NCBI GenBank assembly: GCA_003248315.1
Contig: QKWM01000001.1
Coordinates: forward strand, 682,001-746,000
Reading direction: 5' to 3'
DNA from: Streptomyces sp. SW4
Lineage (GTDB): Bacteria; Actinomycetota; Actinomycetes; Streptomycetales; Streptomycetaceae
Length of the DNA stretch: 64,000 nt
Position 1 is the stretch's first letter. Every line of letters begins with the position of its first letter. The notes under the pieces were generated by a model that was given only the letters and a program-made list of their open reading frames with translations, had not been told where the DNA came from and searched no databases. A program made the translations under genes and the position numbers. Of this stretch, positions 26,642-37,336 are shown piece by piece.

Positions 26642-27667
26642 TCAGGGCCGGCCCGCCGCCGGGACCTCCTCGCCGGCGGGTACGGGGCCCGGCGGCGTGC
26701 CGTCGCCGAACGGACGGCCGCCCAGCTCCTGCCGGTGATGCGGCGTCAGCCAGCCGGACAGGTCCGGGCCCAGCGGCACGATCCGGGTCGGATTGATGCC
26801 GGTGTGCACCTGGTAGTAGTGGCGTTTGATGTGGTCGAAGTCGACGGTGTCGCCGAATCCGGGCGTCTGGAACAGGTCGCGGGCGTAGGCCCACAGCACC
26901 GGGTTCTCCGTCAGCTTCCAGCGGTTGCACTTGAAGTGGCCGTGGTAGACCGCGTCGAAGCGGACCAGCGTCGTGAACAGCCGGATGTCCGCCTCGGTGA
27001 TGGTGTCGCCGACCAGGTAGCGCCGCCGCTCCAGCCGTGGCGTGAGCAGCTCCAGCCGGCGGAACACGGCGGCGCAGGCGGCCTCGTACTCCTCCTGGCC
27101 GGTGGCGAAGCCCGCCCGGTACACGCCGTTGTTGACGTCCTCGTAGACGCCGGCCATCACCTCGTCGATCTCGTCCCGCAGCGGCTGCGGGTACAGGTCG
27201 GGCGCGCCCGCCCGGTGCAGCGCCGTCCATTCGGTGGCCAGGTCCAGGGTGATCTGCTGGAAGTCGTTGGTGACCAGCTGCCCGCTGGGCACGTCCACGA
27301 TGGCCGGCACGCTCACCCCGCCCGGGTAGCCCGTCTCCCGACGGTCGTACGCCTCGCTGAGGTACCGGATGCCGAGCACCGGGTCGCGGCCGTCCGGATC
27401 GAGCGTGAACCGCCAGCTGCGGTCGTCCTGGACCGGGTCGGCGACGGCCAGCGACAGCGCGTCCTCGAGTCCGAGCAGCCGCCGGGAGATTAGCGCCCGG
27501 CTCGCCCAGGGGCAGGCCCGGCTGACGACCAGACGGTAGCGGCCGGGCTCGACCGGCCAGCCGTCCCTGCCGTCCGCGGTGATCCGGTCCGCGAAGTGGC
27601 TCCGGGACCGTTTGAAGGCCTTCCTGCCGTAGGCGCTGTTGCCGTCCTGCCCGTCGTCGCCGCTCAT
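26642..27667 (-). CDS. Glutathionyl-hydroquinone-reductase-like (ECM4/YqjG) protein, probably mycothiol-linked
   Basis: Intact 341-residue protein. The thioredoxin-like half carries SRACPWASRALI, whose Cys is the catalytic thiol of the Omega/Xi GST class (CPWA motif). The C-terminal helical half contains YLVGDTITEADIRLFTTL and RHYYQVHTGINPTRIVP, hallmarks of ECM4/YqjG. These enzymes remove glutathione from quinone conjugates; Streptomyces make mycothiol instead of glutathione, so mycothionyl-hydroquinones are the likely substrates (inference). ATG 27667 follows GGGAGGAGAG. Confidence 0.85.
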   Translation of the reverse strand: MSGDDGQDGNSAYGRKAFKRSRSHFADRITADGRDGWPVEPGRYRLVVSRACPWASRALISRRLLGLEDALSLAVADPVQDDRSWRFTLDPDGRDPVLGIRYLSEAYDRRETGYPGGVSVPAIVDVPSGQLVTNDFQQITLDLATEWTALHRAGAPDLYPQPLRDEIDEVMAGVYEDVNNGVYRAGFATGQEEYEAACAAVFRRLELLTPRLERRRYLVGDTITEADIRLFTTLVRFDAVYHGHFKCNRWKLTENPVLWAYARDLFQTPGFGDTVDFDHIKRHYYQVHTGINPTRIVPLGPDLSGWLTPHHRQELGGRPFGDGTPPGPVPAGEEVPAAGRP

Positions 27668-27720
27668 GACCTCTCCTCCCTGCCGTCCTGCCGTCACGTG
27701 CCCTCGGTGCGCGCCGTCCC

Positions 27721-27758
27721 GTCAGGACGCGTTCCCCGTGTCAGGACGCGTTCCCCGT
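27721..27758. repeat. 19-bp tandem repeat (2 perfect copies)
   Basis: GTCAGGACGCGTTCCCCGT at 27721-27739 is repeated at 27740-27758, in the divergent promoter between the quinone-conjugate reductase and the CDF transporter. Confidence 0.9.
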
Positions 27759-27832
27759 TTCGCGGCACCGGCACGGGTGGGCCACCCACACAGCGGGTGT
27801 GAGTCCGGCGGGCGCCGGGCAGTCGGCGAAGG

Positions 27833-28962
27833 GTGAGCGGCACATCCACGGACGAGAAGACGCACCCCGAGGGCGACGGGCAGGGGAAGGACCGGGCAGT
27901 CCGGTGCGAGGAGGACCGGGCCGGCCCGAGGACGGACCACGACCAGGACCGGACGGGTCCCGACCACGACCAGGACCCGACGGGCCCGGACCACGCCAAG
28001 GACCGGGCGGGCCGGAAGGCCGACCGCAGGACGCGGGTCACCGTGCTGGTCGCGCTGGCGGCCAACCTGGTGATCGCCGCGGCCAAGGCGGCCGGCGGCC
28101 TGCTCGCCTCCTCACCGGCACTGCTGTCGGAGGCGGCCCACTCCGTGGCCGACAGCCTCAACGAGGTCTTCCTGCTGGCCGCGCTGCGCCGCAGCCGCCG
28201 CCCCGCCGACCGGCGTCACCCGTTCGGCTACGGCAAGGAACGGTTCTTCTGGTCGCTCCTCGCGGCCGTGGGGATCTTCGTGATGGGCGGCTGCTTCTCC
28301 TTCTACCAGGGCGTCGAGGCCCTGCGCACGGGCGCCGAGGAGGACCTGGGCGGCTATGTGGCCGGGCTGGTCGTGCTGGCCGTGGCGCTGCTCGCCGAGG
28401 GCGGCTCGCTGCTGCGGGCGCTGTACCAGGCGCGCCGGCAGGGCGGCACCGACGGCGGACTGCGCGACCCGGCGCTGCGCACGGTCGTGGCGGAGGACGG
28501 CACCGCGGTCCTCGGGGTGACCCTCGCGATGGCCGGCATGGTGGCGCACATGGTCACCGGCCAGGTCGTCTACGAGGCCTGCGCCTCCCTCGCGATCGGC
28601 GCGCTGCTCGTGTACGTGGCCTACCGGCTCGGCCGCGAGGCCCGCGACCAGCTGATCGGCGAGGCCGCCGACCCGAGGCCAGCGGACGGATACGTGCGCT
28701 GCTGGAGGCCCAGCCGGAGATCGACAGCGTGGAGGCGCTGTTCACGATGAAGACGGGCCTCGACTCCGCGCTGGTCGCCGCCCGCGTCGACCTGGTGCCC
28801 GGGCTGGACAGCGAGCGGGTCGAGGAGGTCGCGGTCCGCATCAAGCGGTCCATCGCGAGCACCGTCCCCGAGGCCGGGGAGATCTTCCTCGACGTCACCG
28901 ACCGTCCGGCCCGTGAGGCAGCCGAAAGCCCCGCCGCGACGGGGGAGCGCGGCGGGGCCTGA
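27833..28962 (+). CDS. CDF cation-efflux transporter with Asp/His-rich N-terminal repeats (one apparent frameshift)
   Basis: With one G restored near 28673 it is 376 residues. An acidic N-terminal extension (residues about 28-62) has three tandem units like DHDQDPTGPDH. Six membrane helices follow, with the CDF metal site in SEAAHSVADSLNE (helix II) and RRHPFGYGKERFFWSL at helix III. A C-terminal cytoplasmic ferredoxin-like domain (SVEALFTMKTGLDSALVAARV) completes it. CDF proteins export Zn, Fe, Mn or Co in exchange for protons. The AHS/xxxD site with ADSL suggests Zn or Fe, but specificity is not certain. GTG 27833 is the chosen start. Confidence 0.85.
28928..28958 (+). terminator. Hairpin terminator inside the end of the CDF gene
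   Basis: GCCCCGCCGCG and CGCGGCGGGGC are perfect 11-bp arms around a 9-base loop, ending one base before the CDF stop codon. Confidence 0.7.
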
Positions 28963-29497
28963 CCCACGCGTGCCCGGTGCCCGGGGGTTCATGCACCCGC
29001 CGCCGAAGTTTTTTCCGGGGGCGGGCCGGACCGGGCGACGGCGAGGCTCCCGAAGGGGCCGAACGAGCGGCGGTGACGGAGCGGCCCGGCAGGCATAAGG
29101 CGGGGATCGGCGTGGCTCCGGCAGGGATCCGGCGGGCATCCGGCGGGCATCCGGCGTGGCTCCGGCATGGCCCCGGCAGGGATCCGGCTGCCCGGGCCGC
29201 ACCCCCGGCGGCCCCTTCACGCCACGGACGCCACCGCCCCGCCGGGAGCGACGGACCACCGCGCCCGCCTCGGGGCCCCGCCCCAGAGCCCCGCCCCGGC
29301 CGCCGCGAGGCCCCGCCCGGCCCGGCGACGGGACCGGTGCGCCCCACGGCGAGGCGGGAGCGGCGCACCCGGCCCGGCGACGATCCTCGGCCAGAACGCC
29401 GCCCCGGCCGATCTGGCCGAACTTCCCGTCGTCCGATAGGTGCCCCGGGCATCTAATGAGGAGCGGCACGACGCACTCTTCGTCTGCGAGGTCTTCC
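28963..29497. other. 535-bp intergenic region with a degenerate 11-12 bp repeat
   Basis: Upstream of the CYP105-like P450. Positions about 29095-29200 contain six to eight degenerate units of the type GGCGGGCATCC / GGCGTGGCTCC / GGCAGGGATCC. Some frames are open but have poor codon bias. No gene is supported. Confidence 0.55.
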
Positions 29498-30729
29498 ATG
29501 ACGGACACGACGGACACGCGGGGCGCGCGGGACACCGCACCGCAGAGCACACCCGTCGCCTTTCCCCAGGACCGCACCTGCCCCTACCACCCGCCCTCCG
29601 GATACGCCCCGCTGCGCGCCACCCGGCCGCTGGCCCGCGTCACCCTCTACGACGGCCGCCCGGTCTGGCTGGTCACCGGGCACGCCACCGCCCGCCGGCT
29701 GCTGGCCGACCGCCGGCTGTCCACCGACCGCACCCACCCCGGCTTCCCCGTCACCGCCGCCCGCTTCGCCGGGGTCCGCGACCGCAGGGCCGCGCTGCTC
29801 GGCGTCGACGACCCCGAACACCACACCCAGCGCAAGATGGTCCTGCCCGAGTTCACCCTGAAACGGGCCACCGCCCTGCGTCCGCGCATCCAGGAGATCG
29901 TGGACGCCTGCCTCGACGAGATGATCGCCCAGGGCCCGCCCGCGGACCTGGTGTCGGCGTTCGCGCTGCCGGTGCCCTCCCGGGTGATCTGCGCGCTGCT
30001 CGGCGTGCCCTACGCCGACCACGAGTTCTTCGAGGAGCAGTCCCGCCGGCTGCTGCGCGGCCCGGCGGCGGCCGACATCCAGGACGCCCGCGACCGGCTG
30101 GAGGACTACCTCGGCGCCCTGGTCGACCGCAAACGACGCCGGCCCGGCACGGGCCTGCTGGACGACCTGGCCGACCCGCGGCGGCCCGGCGGCCCGGCCG
30201 ACCGCGACGAACTGGTCGCCCTGGCGATCATCCTGCTGGTCGCCGGTCACGAGACCACCGCGAACATGATCTCGCTCGGCACCCTCACGCTGCTGCAGCA
30301 CCCCGAACGGCTGGCCGAGCTGCGTGCGGACCCGGGCCTGCTGCCCGCCGCCGTCGAGGAACTGATGCGGCTGCTGTCCATCGCCGACGGCCTGCTGCGC
30401 CGGGCCACCGAGGACATCGAGGTGGACGGCCGGACCATCCGGGCGGGCGAGGGCGTCGTCTTCTCCACGTCGCTCATCAACCGCGACGCGGACGTCTACC
30501 CCGACCCCGACGCCCTCGACTGGCACCGGCCGGCCCGTCACCACGTCGCCTTCGGCTTCGGCATCCACCAGTGCCTCGGCCAGAACCTCGCCCGCGCCGA
30601 ACTCGAGATCGCCCTGGGCACCCTCGTCCGCCGGCTGCCGACGCTCGCGCCGGCGGTTCCCGTGGAGGAGATCCCCTGCAAACCCGGCGACACGATCCAG
30701 GGGATGCTGGAACTCCCGTGGCCTGGTAG
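29498..30729 (+). CDS. Cytochrome P450, CYP105-like (one apparent frameshift at the end)
   Basis: 410 residues once a single C is restored near 30720, which converts the run-on frame to the expected end ELPVAW. It has the I-helix VAGHETTAN, the K-helix EELMR (ExxR), and the haem loop FGFGIHQCLGQNLAR with the Cys ligand. The N-terminal CPYHPPSGY and LSTDRTHPGFP are usual in CYP105. CYP105 enzymes oxidise diverse xenobiotics and fatty acids with ferredoxin partners; the ferredoxin gene follows 12 bp later. From memory it resembles CYP105D5 of S. coelicolor. Start is ATG 29498. Confidence 0.88.
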
Positions 30730-30741
30730 GAGGCTCCGCAC

Positions 30742-30942
30742 ATGCACATCGCCATCGACAAGGACCTCTGCATCGGCGCCGGCCAGTGCGCCCTGACCGC
30801 CCCCGAGGTGTTCACCCAGGACGACGAGGGGTACAGCACCGTGCTGCCCGGCCGCGAGGACGGCGGCGGCAGCCCCCTGCTCCGCGAGGCCGCCCGCGCC
30901 TGCCCCGTGGGCGCCATCACCGTCTCCGAGACGGTCTCCTGA
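30742..30942 (+). CDS. [3Fe-4S] ferredoxin partner of the P450
   Basis: Intact 66-residue protein. Cluster ligands are in DLCIGAGQC (Cys 9 and Cys 15) and ACPVGAI (Cys 53), with the middle cysteine position of 4Fe-4S ferredoxins replaced, so a 3Fe-4S cluster is expected. It delivers electrons to the P450 encoded 12 bp upstream; co-transcription and tight spacing support this. A separate ferredoxin reductase is needed from elsewhere. ATG 30742 has TAGGAGG upstream, overlapping the P450 stop. Confidence 0.92.
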   Translation: MHIAIDKDLCIGAGQCALTAPEVFTQDDEGYSTVLPGREDGGGSPLLREAARACPVGAITVSETVS

Positions 30943-30971
30943 CCGGACGGGCGGTCGCATAGGGTGCCGGG

Positions 30972-31522
30972 ATGACCGAACCCGACGCGACCCCGGACAC
31001 GAGGCCGTTCCTCTACGTCGTCGTGTGCGCCGCCGCAGTCGCCGCGGACGTCAGCAAGCTGATCACGGCGGCGCAGGAACGCCACTGGGAGGTCGGGGTG
31101 ATCGCCACCCCGACCGCGGCGGCGGACGGCTTCCTCGACACCGCCGCCGTCGCCGCCCAGACCGGCCGCCCCGTCCGCGCCCGGCCCCGCCTGCCCGGCG
31201 AGCCGCGCCCGTTCCCCCGCCGGACGCGGTGATCGTCGCGCCCGCCACCTTCAACACCGTCAACAAGTGGGCCGCGGGCCTCGCCGACAACGTCGCCCTC
31301 GGCACCCTGTGCGAGGCCGCCGGCCTCGGCGTGCCCGTCGCCGTCCTGCCGTGCGTGGCCGACGCGCTCGCCGCCCACCCCGCCTACCGGGAGAGCGGCG
31401 ACCGGCTGCGGGCGATGGGCGTGCGGTTCGGCGAGCGGTACACGGGGGAACCGGGCCCGGACGGCCTCCGCCCGGAGTTCGGCTGGGAGCGGGCCCTGGA
31501 CCTGGTCGAGGGCGCGGCCTGA
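30972..31522 (+). CDS. Flavoprotein (PPC decarboxylase/DFP-like) (one apparent frameshift)
   Basis: With one base restored near 31220 it is 183 residues. The N-terminal FLYVVVCAAAVAADVSKLI is the flavoprotein Rossmann start. PATFNTVNKWAAGLADN (the PxxxNT FMN-binding motif) and a C-terminal VLPCVADALAAHP follow. HFCD-family flavoproteins decarboxylate C-terminal or pantothenoyl-cysteine groups, but this short group in actinomycetes is unassigned. It begins 29 bp after the ferredoxin gene and may be part of the P450 operon; whether it supplies electrons is not known. Confidence 0.78.
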
Positions 31523-31552
31523 CGCAGCCGCGGACCCCCGGTACCGGCGGAC

Positions 31553-32405
31553 TCAGGCGCAGCCGACCGTCGGTCCGACCAGCATGCCTCCCGTGTACAC
31601 CTCCTGCCCGCGCGGCATCCAGTAGCCCAGCTTCGAGACCACCGTGGAGCAGGACCGGCCGAGGGTCACGTCGACCCGGACCGTCGCGGGACGGCCCGGC
31701 TGAAGGTCCGTCAGGGCACAGTCCAGGGCGTGCCGCAGCCGCTCCGTCGACGGGTGCCGTCCGACCAGCGGGTTCACGCACCGGGCGTCGTCGGTGGCCA
31801 GGGACACCCCGAGCCCTCCTCGCCGATGAGACCGAACCGCGCGCTGCCGTCCCCCGCGTCGCTGTCGCGGTGCACGGTGTAGGTGAGCGTCGTCGTCGCG
31901 CCCGGCCGCAGGGTGCGCCGGTCCACCTCGACGCGGTGCGTGGGCTCCGGCTTCGGGTGGTCAGGGTGAGCGTGGTCCGGACGGTGCCGCGCAGATCCAC
32001 GCCGTCCGGCACCGAACGGGCGTGCACCGTGGCGGTGATCTCGTAGGTCCCCGGGCCCGGATGGACCGGGGACGCACCGGGCAGCGCCCCGGAGGCCACC
32101 GTCACGCCGTCCCGCCGCGCGGTCCAGGTGCCGGACGTCAGACAGGCGTACCGGGTTCCGGTGCCGGGCCGCCGGCAGGTCGCCGGAGCCGTCACCTCCA
32201 TCCCGCGGGCACCGGCCGAGGCGCACAGGTCCACCGCGGCGCGCTGCCCGTCCGCGCCGCGCAGGGTCCCGGCCGGCGCGCACAGCGTGGCCCGCTCCAC
32301 GGGCGCGGGCTCCGGCGCCGGCCGGCCCCACGCGGGCGTGATCAGGGCCGGCGCCAGTACGGCGGCGGCGGTCAGGGTCGTCACTCGTCTCGCACGTGTC
32401 GGCAC
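31553..32405 (-). CDS. Secreted protein of unknown function with Ig-like segment (two apparent frameshifts)
   Basis: With bases restored near 31967 and 31806 it is 284 residues. GTG 32405 has GGGAGGAA upstream and opens a Sec signal peptide (RRVTTLTAAAVLAPALITPAWG). The mature part has paired cysteines (ERATLCAPAG, AVDLCASAG, PATCRRPG, RYACLTSG) and beta-rich repeats ending in an Ig-like stretch (TLRPGATTTLTYTVHRD), then DARCVNP, LDCAL and RSCSTVV. I recognise no enzyme motif. It could be a wall-associated or disulphide-stabilised adhesive protein. The gene stands alone. Confidence 0.65.
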
Positions 32406-32630
32406 GCGTTCCTCCCGGGGCGTGGGCGGCCGGCCGGGCGCCGGACGCCTGCGCCGCAAGGATGCGCGGGACCCCCGGCACGCCGGCCGCTCCCACGCCG
32501 GTCGGTCACCTGGGGCAGCAACGGGCCGGGCCGGGGGAGGGAGGGCCGCCCTGGACTTCGAGCGCACACCAACGCGTACGCTCCCCCTGGCAGTGACCTG
32601 GCAGTGATCGGGAAGGCAGGAGCAGCAACG

Positions 32631-33591
<961 letters not shown>

Positions 33592-33598
<7 letters not shown>

Positions 33599-34235
33599 GC
33601 GCCGGGCCCCCTGCCGGGCTCCAGGGCGGTGACGGACACCGACGACTCGTCGCCGCCCACGGGCACCTCACCCGCCGTCCACTCCACCCGCAGCGGGTCG
33701 TGCTCGTCCGGCGGGGTGACGAGCAGCGCCGCCGGTTCGGCGGTGCGGGCCCCGCTGATCCGAGGGTCGGCGAACGACAGCCCGGCCCACGCGCTCGCCC
33801 CGGGCGTCAGCCTGACCGTCCCGGGGGACGCCGGGGCCCGCTCGGGGTCAGGGCCCAGCTGCTCCCGGACGCGTCGACGAAGGCGGCGCCCGGATAGCCG
33901 TACAGCGTGCACGTGCGGTCGGAGGTGTTGGTCAGCACGACGGGGAAGTTGCGCTGCCCGGCGCCCGGGTCGAGCCGGCCGACCCGGGCGCTGAGCTGGT
34001 CGGTGCGGCAGCGGCCGTCGGTGCGGGCGGAGGCGGAGGCGGACGCCGCCGTGTCGCCGGGGACGGGAGCGGACTCGGTGGCGGATTCCGTGGCGGCGGA
34101 GGGCGCCGTCGTCGTGGCGGTCGCACGGTCGGCCCGGGTGGGCTGCGGGGTGGTGGTCGTCGTGGTCTCGCCGCCGCAGGCGCCGAGCGCCCCGAGCACC
34201 GTCAGCGCTCCCACGAGGAGCGCGGCCCGGCGCAT
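33592..34235 (-). CDS. DUF4232 lipoprotein (one apparent frameshift)
   Basis: With one base restored near 33845 it is 214 residues. The start at ATG 34235 gives a lipoprotein signal (MRRAALLVGALTVLGALGAC, lipobox LGAC) and then a Thr/Ala-rich linker. The DUF4232 domain follows with CRTDQLSARVGRLDPGAGQR, VLTNTSDRTCTLYGYPG and GLSFADP. DUF4232 is a beta-sandwich extracytoplasmic domain of unknown role, common and multi-copy in Streptomyces. A longer in-frame start exists at 34369 but would put 45 disordered residues before the signal. Confidence 0.78.
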
Positions 34236-34440
34236 CGGCCGGGACCGGCCGAACGGTCCGGACGGTCCGTACGGGCATGGGCCGGACGGGGCGGAGGGGC
34301 CGGAGGGGGTACGCAGGGCCGGGACGTCTTCGCCATCGCTTCTCCACTCCCGTCGGGGCCGGCCGCGCACGGCCCGGTCCGGGGTCCGCGCCGCACGCCC
34401 TGGGAATCGGGTGTCCCGCCGCGCGGCCCGGGAAACCGGG

Positions 34441-36820
34441 TCACTCCTCGTCGAGCAGCGTCAGCTCGGCCAGATGGTCTTGCCGTCGGCGGTGTGCCGG
34501 CTGCCCCAGCGCTGGGTGAGCTGGGCGACCAGCAGCAGCCCGCGCCCTCCCTCGTCCCACGTCTTGGCCCGGCGCAGATGCGGTGCCGTGGGGTTGGTGT
34601 CCGACACCTCGCAGATCAGCGTGTTCGCGTCGTGGATCAGACGCAGCCGGATGGGCGCCGCTCCGTAGCGGATGGCGTTGGTGACCAGTTCGCTGACCAC
34701 CAGCTCGGCGGTGAAGGAGGCCTCCAGCAGGGCCCAGTCGGCCAGCTGGTCCAGCACCTGCTTGCGGATGGGCGCGACCAGCGCCGGATCGGCGGGGATG
34801 TCCCAGGTGGCGACCTGGGAGGCGGGCAGGCCCCGGGTACGGGCCAGCAGCAGCGCCACGTCGTCGGCGGTGCCGCCCGCCGGGAGCAGGGTGTGCAGCA
34901 CCCGGTCGCAGGCCTGGTCGAGCGAGCCGCCCGGCGCCGCCAGGGCCTCGGCCAGCAGCGAGTGGCCGGCGTCGGCGTCCCGGTCCCGGCCCTCCACCAG
35001 CCCGTCGGTGTAGAAGGCCAGGACGGTCCCCTCCGCCAGCGACAGCTCGGCGGACTCGAACGGCAGCCCGCCGACGCCCAGCGGCGGGCCGGTGGGCAGC
35101 TCGACCGGCCGGGGCGGCCCGTCCGGCGGGACCAGGACGGGCGGCGGATGACCGGCCCGGGCCAGCGTGCAGCGCCGGGACACCGGGTCGTACACCGCGT
35201 ACAGGCAGGTCGCGCCGACCTCGCCGGTGCCGTCGCCGCCGGACTCCTCCGAGAGCCGCACGACGAGGTCGTCGAGGTGGGTGAGGAGTTCGTCGGGGGC
35301 GAGGTCGATGTCGGCGAGGGTGCGGACGGCGGTGCGCAGCCGGCCCATCGTGGCGGAGGCCGCGATGCCGTGGCCGACGACGTCCCGACGACCATGGCGA
35401 CGCGCATCCCGGACAGCGGGATCACGTCGAACCAGTCGCCGCCGACCCCGGAGCGCGCCGCCGGCAGATACCGGGAGGCCGCCTCGACCGCCGCGGTGGG
35501 CGGCAGCGTCCGCGGCAGCAGGCTGCGCTGGAGGGTCAGGGTCGTCTCCCGCTCCCGGGAGTAGCGCCGGGCGTTGTCGATGCAGACGGCGGCGCGCGCG
35601 GTGACCTCCTCGGCCAGCAGCACGTCGTCGTGGGTGAAGGGCTCGGGGTGCCGGAAACGGGTGAAGACGGCCACGCCGAGGGTGCTGCCGCGGGCCTGGA
35701 GCGGCACGGACATCGTGGAGTGGATGCCGTACTGCTCCACCCTGCGGAAGCGGACCTCGTCCCAGGTCCGCCACCGCTCGACGTCCCCGGAGGGCACCGC
35801 GGCCACGATCGCCCCGCCGGTCACCAGCGACTCGGCCTGCGGCGAGCCGGCCGGGTAGACGTCCACCTGCCCCGGCTCGGCGACCGCCTCCGGACAGCCC
35901 GGTGTGATCGACCGGTGCGCGGTGCGGCGCAGGCTCACCGGCGGGGTCGGCGCGCCGGTGGTCTCCTCGCCGTGCTCCCGGGCGTCGAGCAGGTCGACGC
36001 TGACGAAGTCGGCGAGCGCGGGCACGCACACCGCGGCCAGTTCCTCGGCGGTGCGGGTGACGTCGAGCGTGGTGCCGATGCGCACGCTGGCCTCGTTGAC
36101 CAGTTGCAGCCGTTCCCGGGCGCGGTGCTGCTCGGTGAAGTCGTGGGCGGTGACGCAGACGCCCCGCACCCGGCCGTCGGGGCCGGTGAGCGGGGCGAGC
36201 CGGGCCAGCCAGGCGTGGGCGCCGCGTTCCTCCCGGCGGCCTTCATGTACGTCTGCATGTCGTGCCCCCGCCCCGTGGCGAGGACCCGCCGCACCTGCTC
36301 CTCCAGTTCGGTGTGCTGCGGCCGGCTGCCGATGTCGGTGGGCCGCAGACCGCGCAACCGCTCGGCCGGCAGTTCCAGCAGCCGGGCCATCGCGTCGTTG
36401 ACGCCGTGCAGGCGGAGCCGCTCGTCGAAGATCATCGTCGCGCAGGGGGACTGCGTCAGGGCCGCCTCGGCCAGCGGGTCCCCGGGCTCGCCCGCCGGGC
36501 GGCGGTCCGGCGGGCTCACGGCCAGCCAGGTGCCCGGGCCGCCGTCCGGCGCCGGACGGCGATGGGCGAGCACCCAGGCGGAGACGGTGCCGCCGTCGCG
36601 GTGCCGCAGCTCGAGCGTGCCGCTCCAGCGGTGGTCGCGGGGACCGAAGAACGCGAGGGCGTCCCGTCGACGAGCAGCTCGGTCGCGGCCGGCCCACGAT
36701 GTCGGCGGCCGTGTGGCCCAGCAGCCGCCGAGCCCCCTCGTTCCACTCCAGCACCTCGCCGGTGGCGCCGATGACGGCCCGGGCCGGGACGGCATCGTCG
36801 AACGGGTTGACCGGACTCAT
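34441..36820 (-). CDS. PAS/PAS/GAF/SpoIIE phosphatase with HATPase domain (five apparent frameshifts)
   Basis: Read with restored bases near 36700, 36660, 36235, 35385 and 34475 it is 794 residues. The order is: PAS (from ARAVIGATGEVLEWNEGA), second PAS (PCATMIFDERLRLHGVNDAM), GAF (from RIGTTLDVTRTAEELAAVC), PP2C/SpoIIE catalytic domain (GVGGDWFDVIPL, VVGHGIAASATM, YTDGLVEGRDRD) and a C-terminal RsbW-like HATPase (LVVSELVTNAIRYG, WDEGGRGLLLVAQL). Both antagonist-phosphatase and kinase activities may reside in one protein. Stage II sporulation-type phosphatases dephosphorylate anti-sigma antagonists such as the STAS protein at 21.4 kb. Partner unknown. Confidence 0.85.
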
Positions 36821-37003
36821 CGTCGCCACTCCATCGCGCACACTCACCGTCAACAGGTGTGTCACTTGGGTTCCCAGCCTAGTCCGTCCTGCCACCGGCG
36901 GGTGGCCGAACCCCGGCCGCACCCGGGAGCCGCGGGCGTCCGCCGGTCCCGCCCGCCGGGCCGGCCGCCGCCGCGTCCGCCCGCCCGGGTGCCGCCCGGC
37001 CGG

Positions 37004-37081
37004 CCGTTCGAACCCTCGCGGTACCGTTCGAATCCGCTCCCGACCTGCGGATATTTACGGGCCAGTACCCGAGCGGTACCG
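37004..37081. promoter_or_regulatory. Candidate autoregulatory operators upstream of the toxin-antitoxin pair
   Basis: CCGTTCGAA occurs at 37004-37012 and 37024-37032 as direct repeats exactly 20 bp apart (two helical turns). The palindrome CGGTACCG occurs at 37019-37026 and 37074-37081. RHH antitoxins commonly bind such repeats cooperatively. The sites fit the promoter of the pair starting at 37089. Confidence 0.5.
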
Positions 37082-37088
37082 TGGATCC

Positions 37089-37333
37089 ATGCCAGCTCTG
37101 AACGTGGAGTTCAGCGACCGCGAGCTCGAGGACCTGCGGCAGATCGCCAAGGAGCGCGGTACGTCGATGAAGGCCCTCGTGCGCGAGGCCGCCGCCGCCG
37201 ACATAGCCCGGCACCGGGCGCTGCAGGAGGGCGCGGAGGCCTTCCGCCGCTTCTTCCGGGCCCACGCCGACGAGTTCGCCGCCGCCTTCCCCGACGACGA
37301 ACCGCCCACCCGGGCGAGGGACGGGCCGCCTGA
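37089..37333 (+). CDS. RHH-type antitoxin of a Fic/Doc-like pair (one apparent frameshift)
   Basis: With one G restored near 37314 it is 81 residues, ending PPTRGEGRAA at TGA 37331-37333. The N-terminus LNVEFSDRELEDLRQIAKE is the ribbon-helix of a CopG/RHH-like DNA-binding protein. The C-terminal helix AEAFRRFFRAHADEFAAAF is the likely toxin-neutralising part. The toxin gene begins 3 bp after the stop, so they are translationally linked. Without repair the frame would overrun the toxin gene. No ribosome binding site is strong; candidate operator repeats precede the gene. Confidence 0.75.
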
Positions 37334-37336
37334 CCC

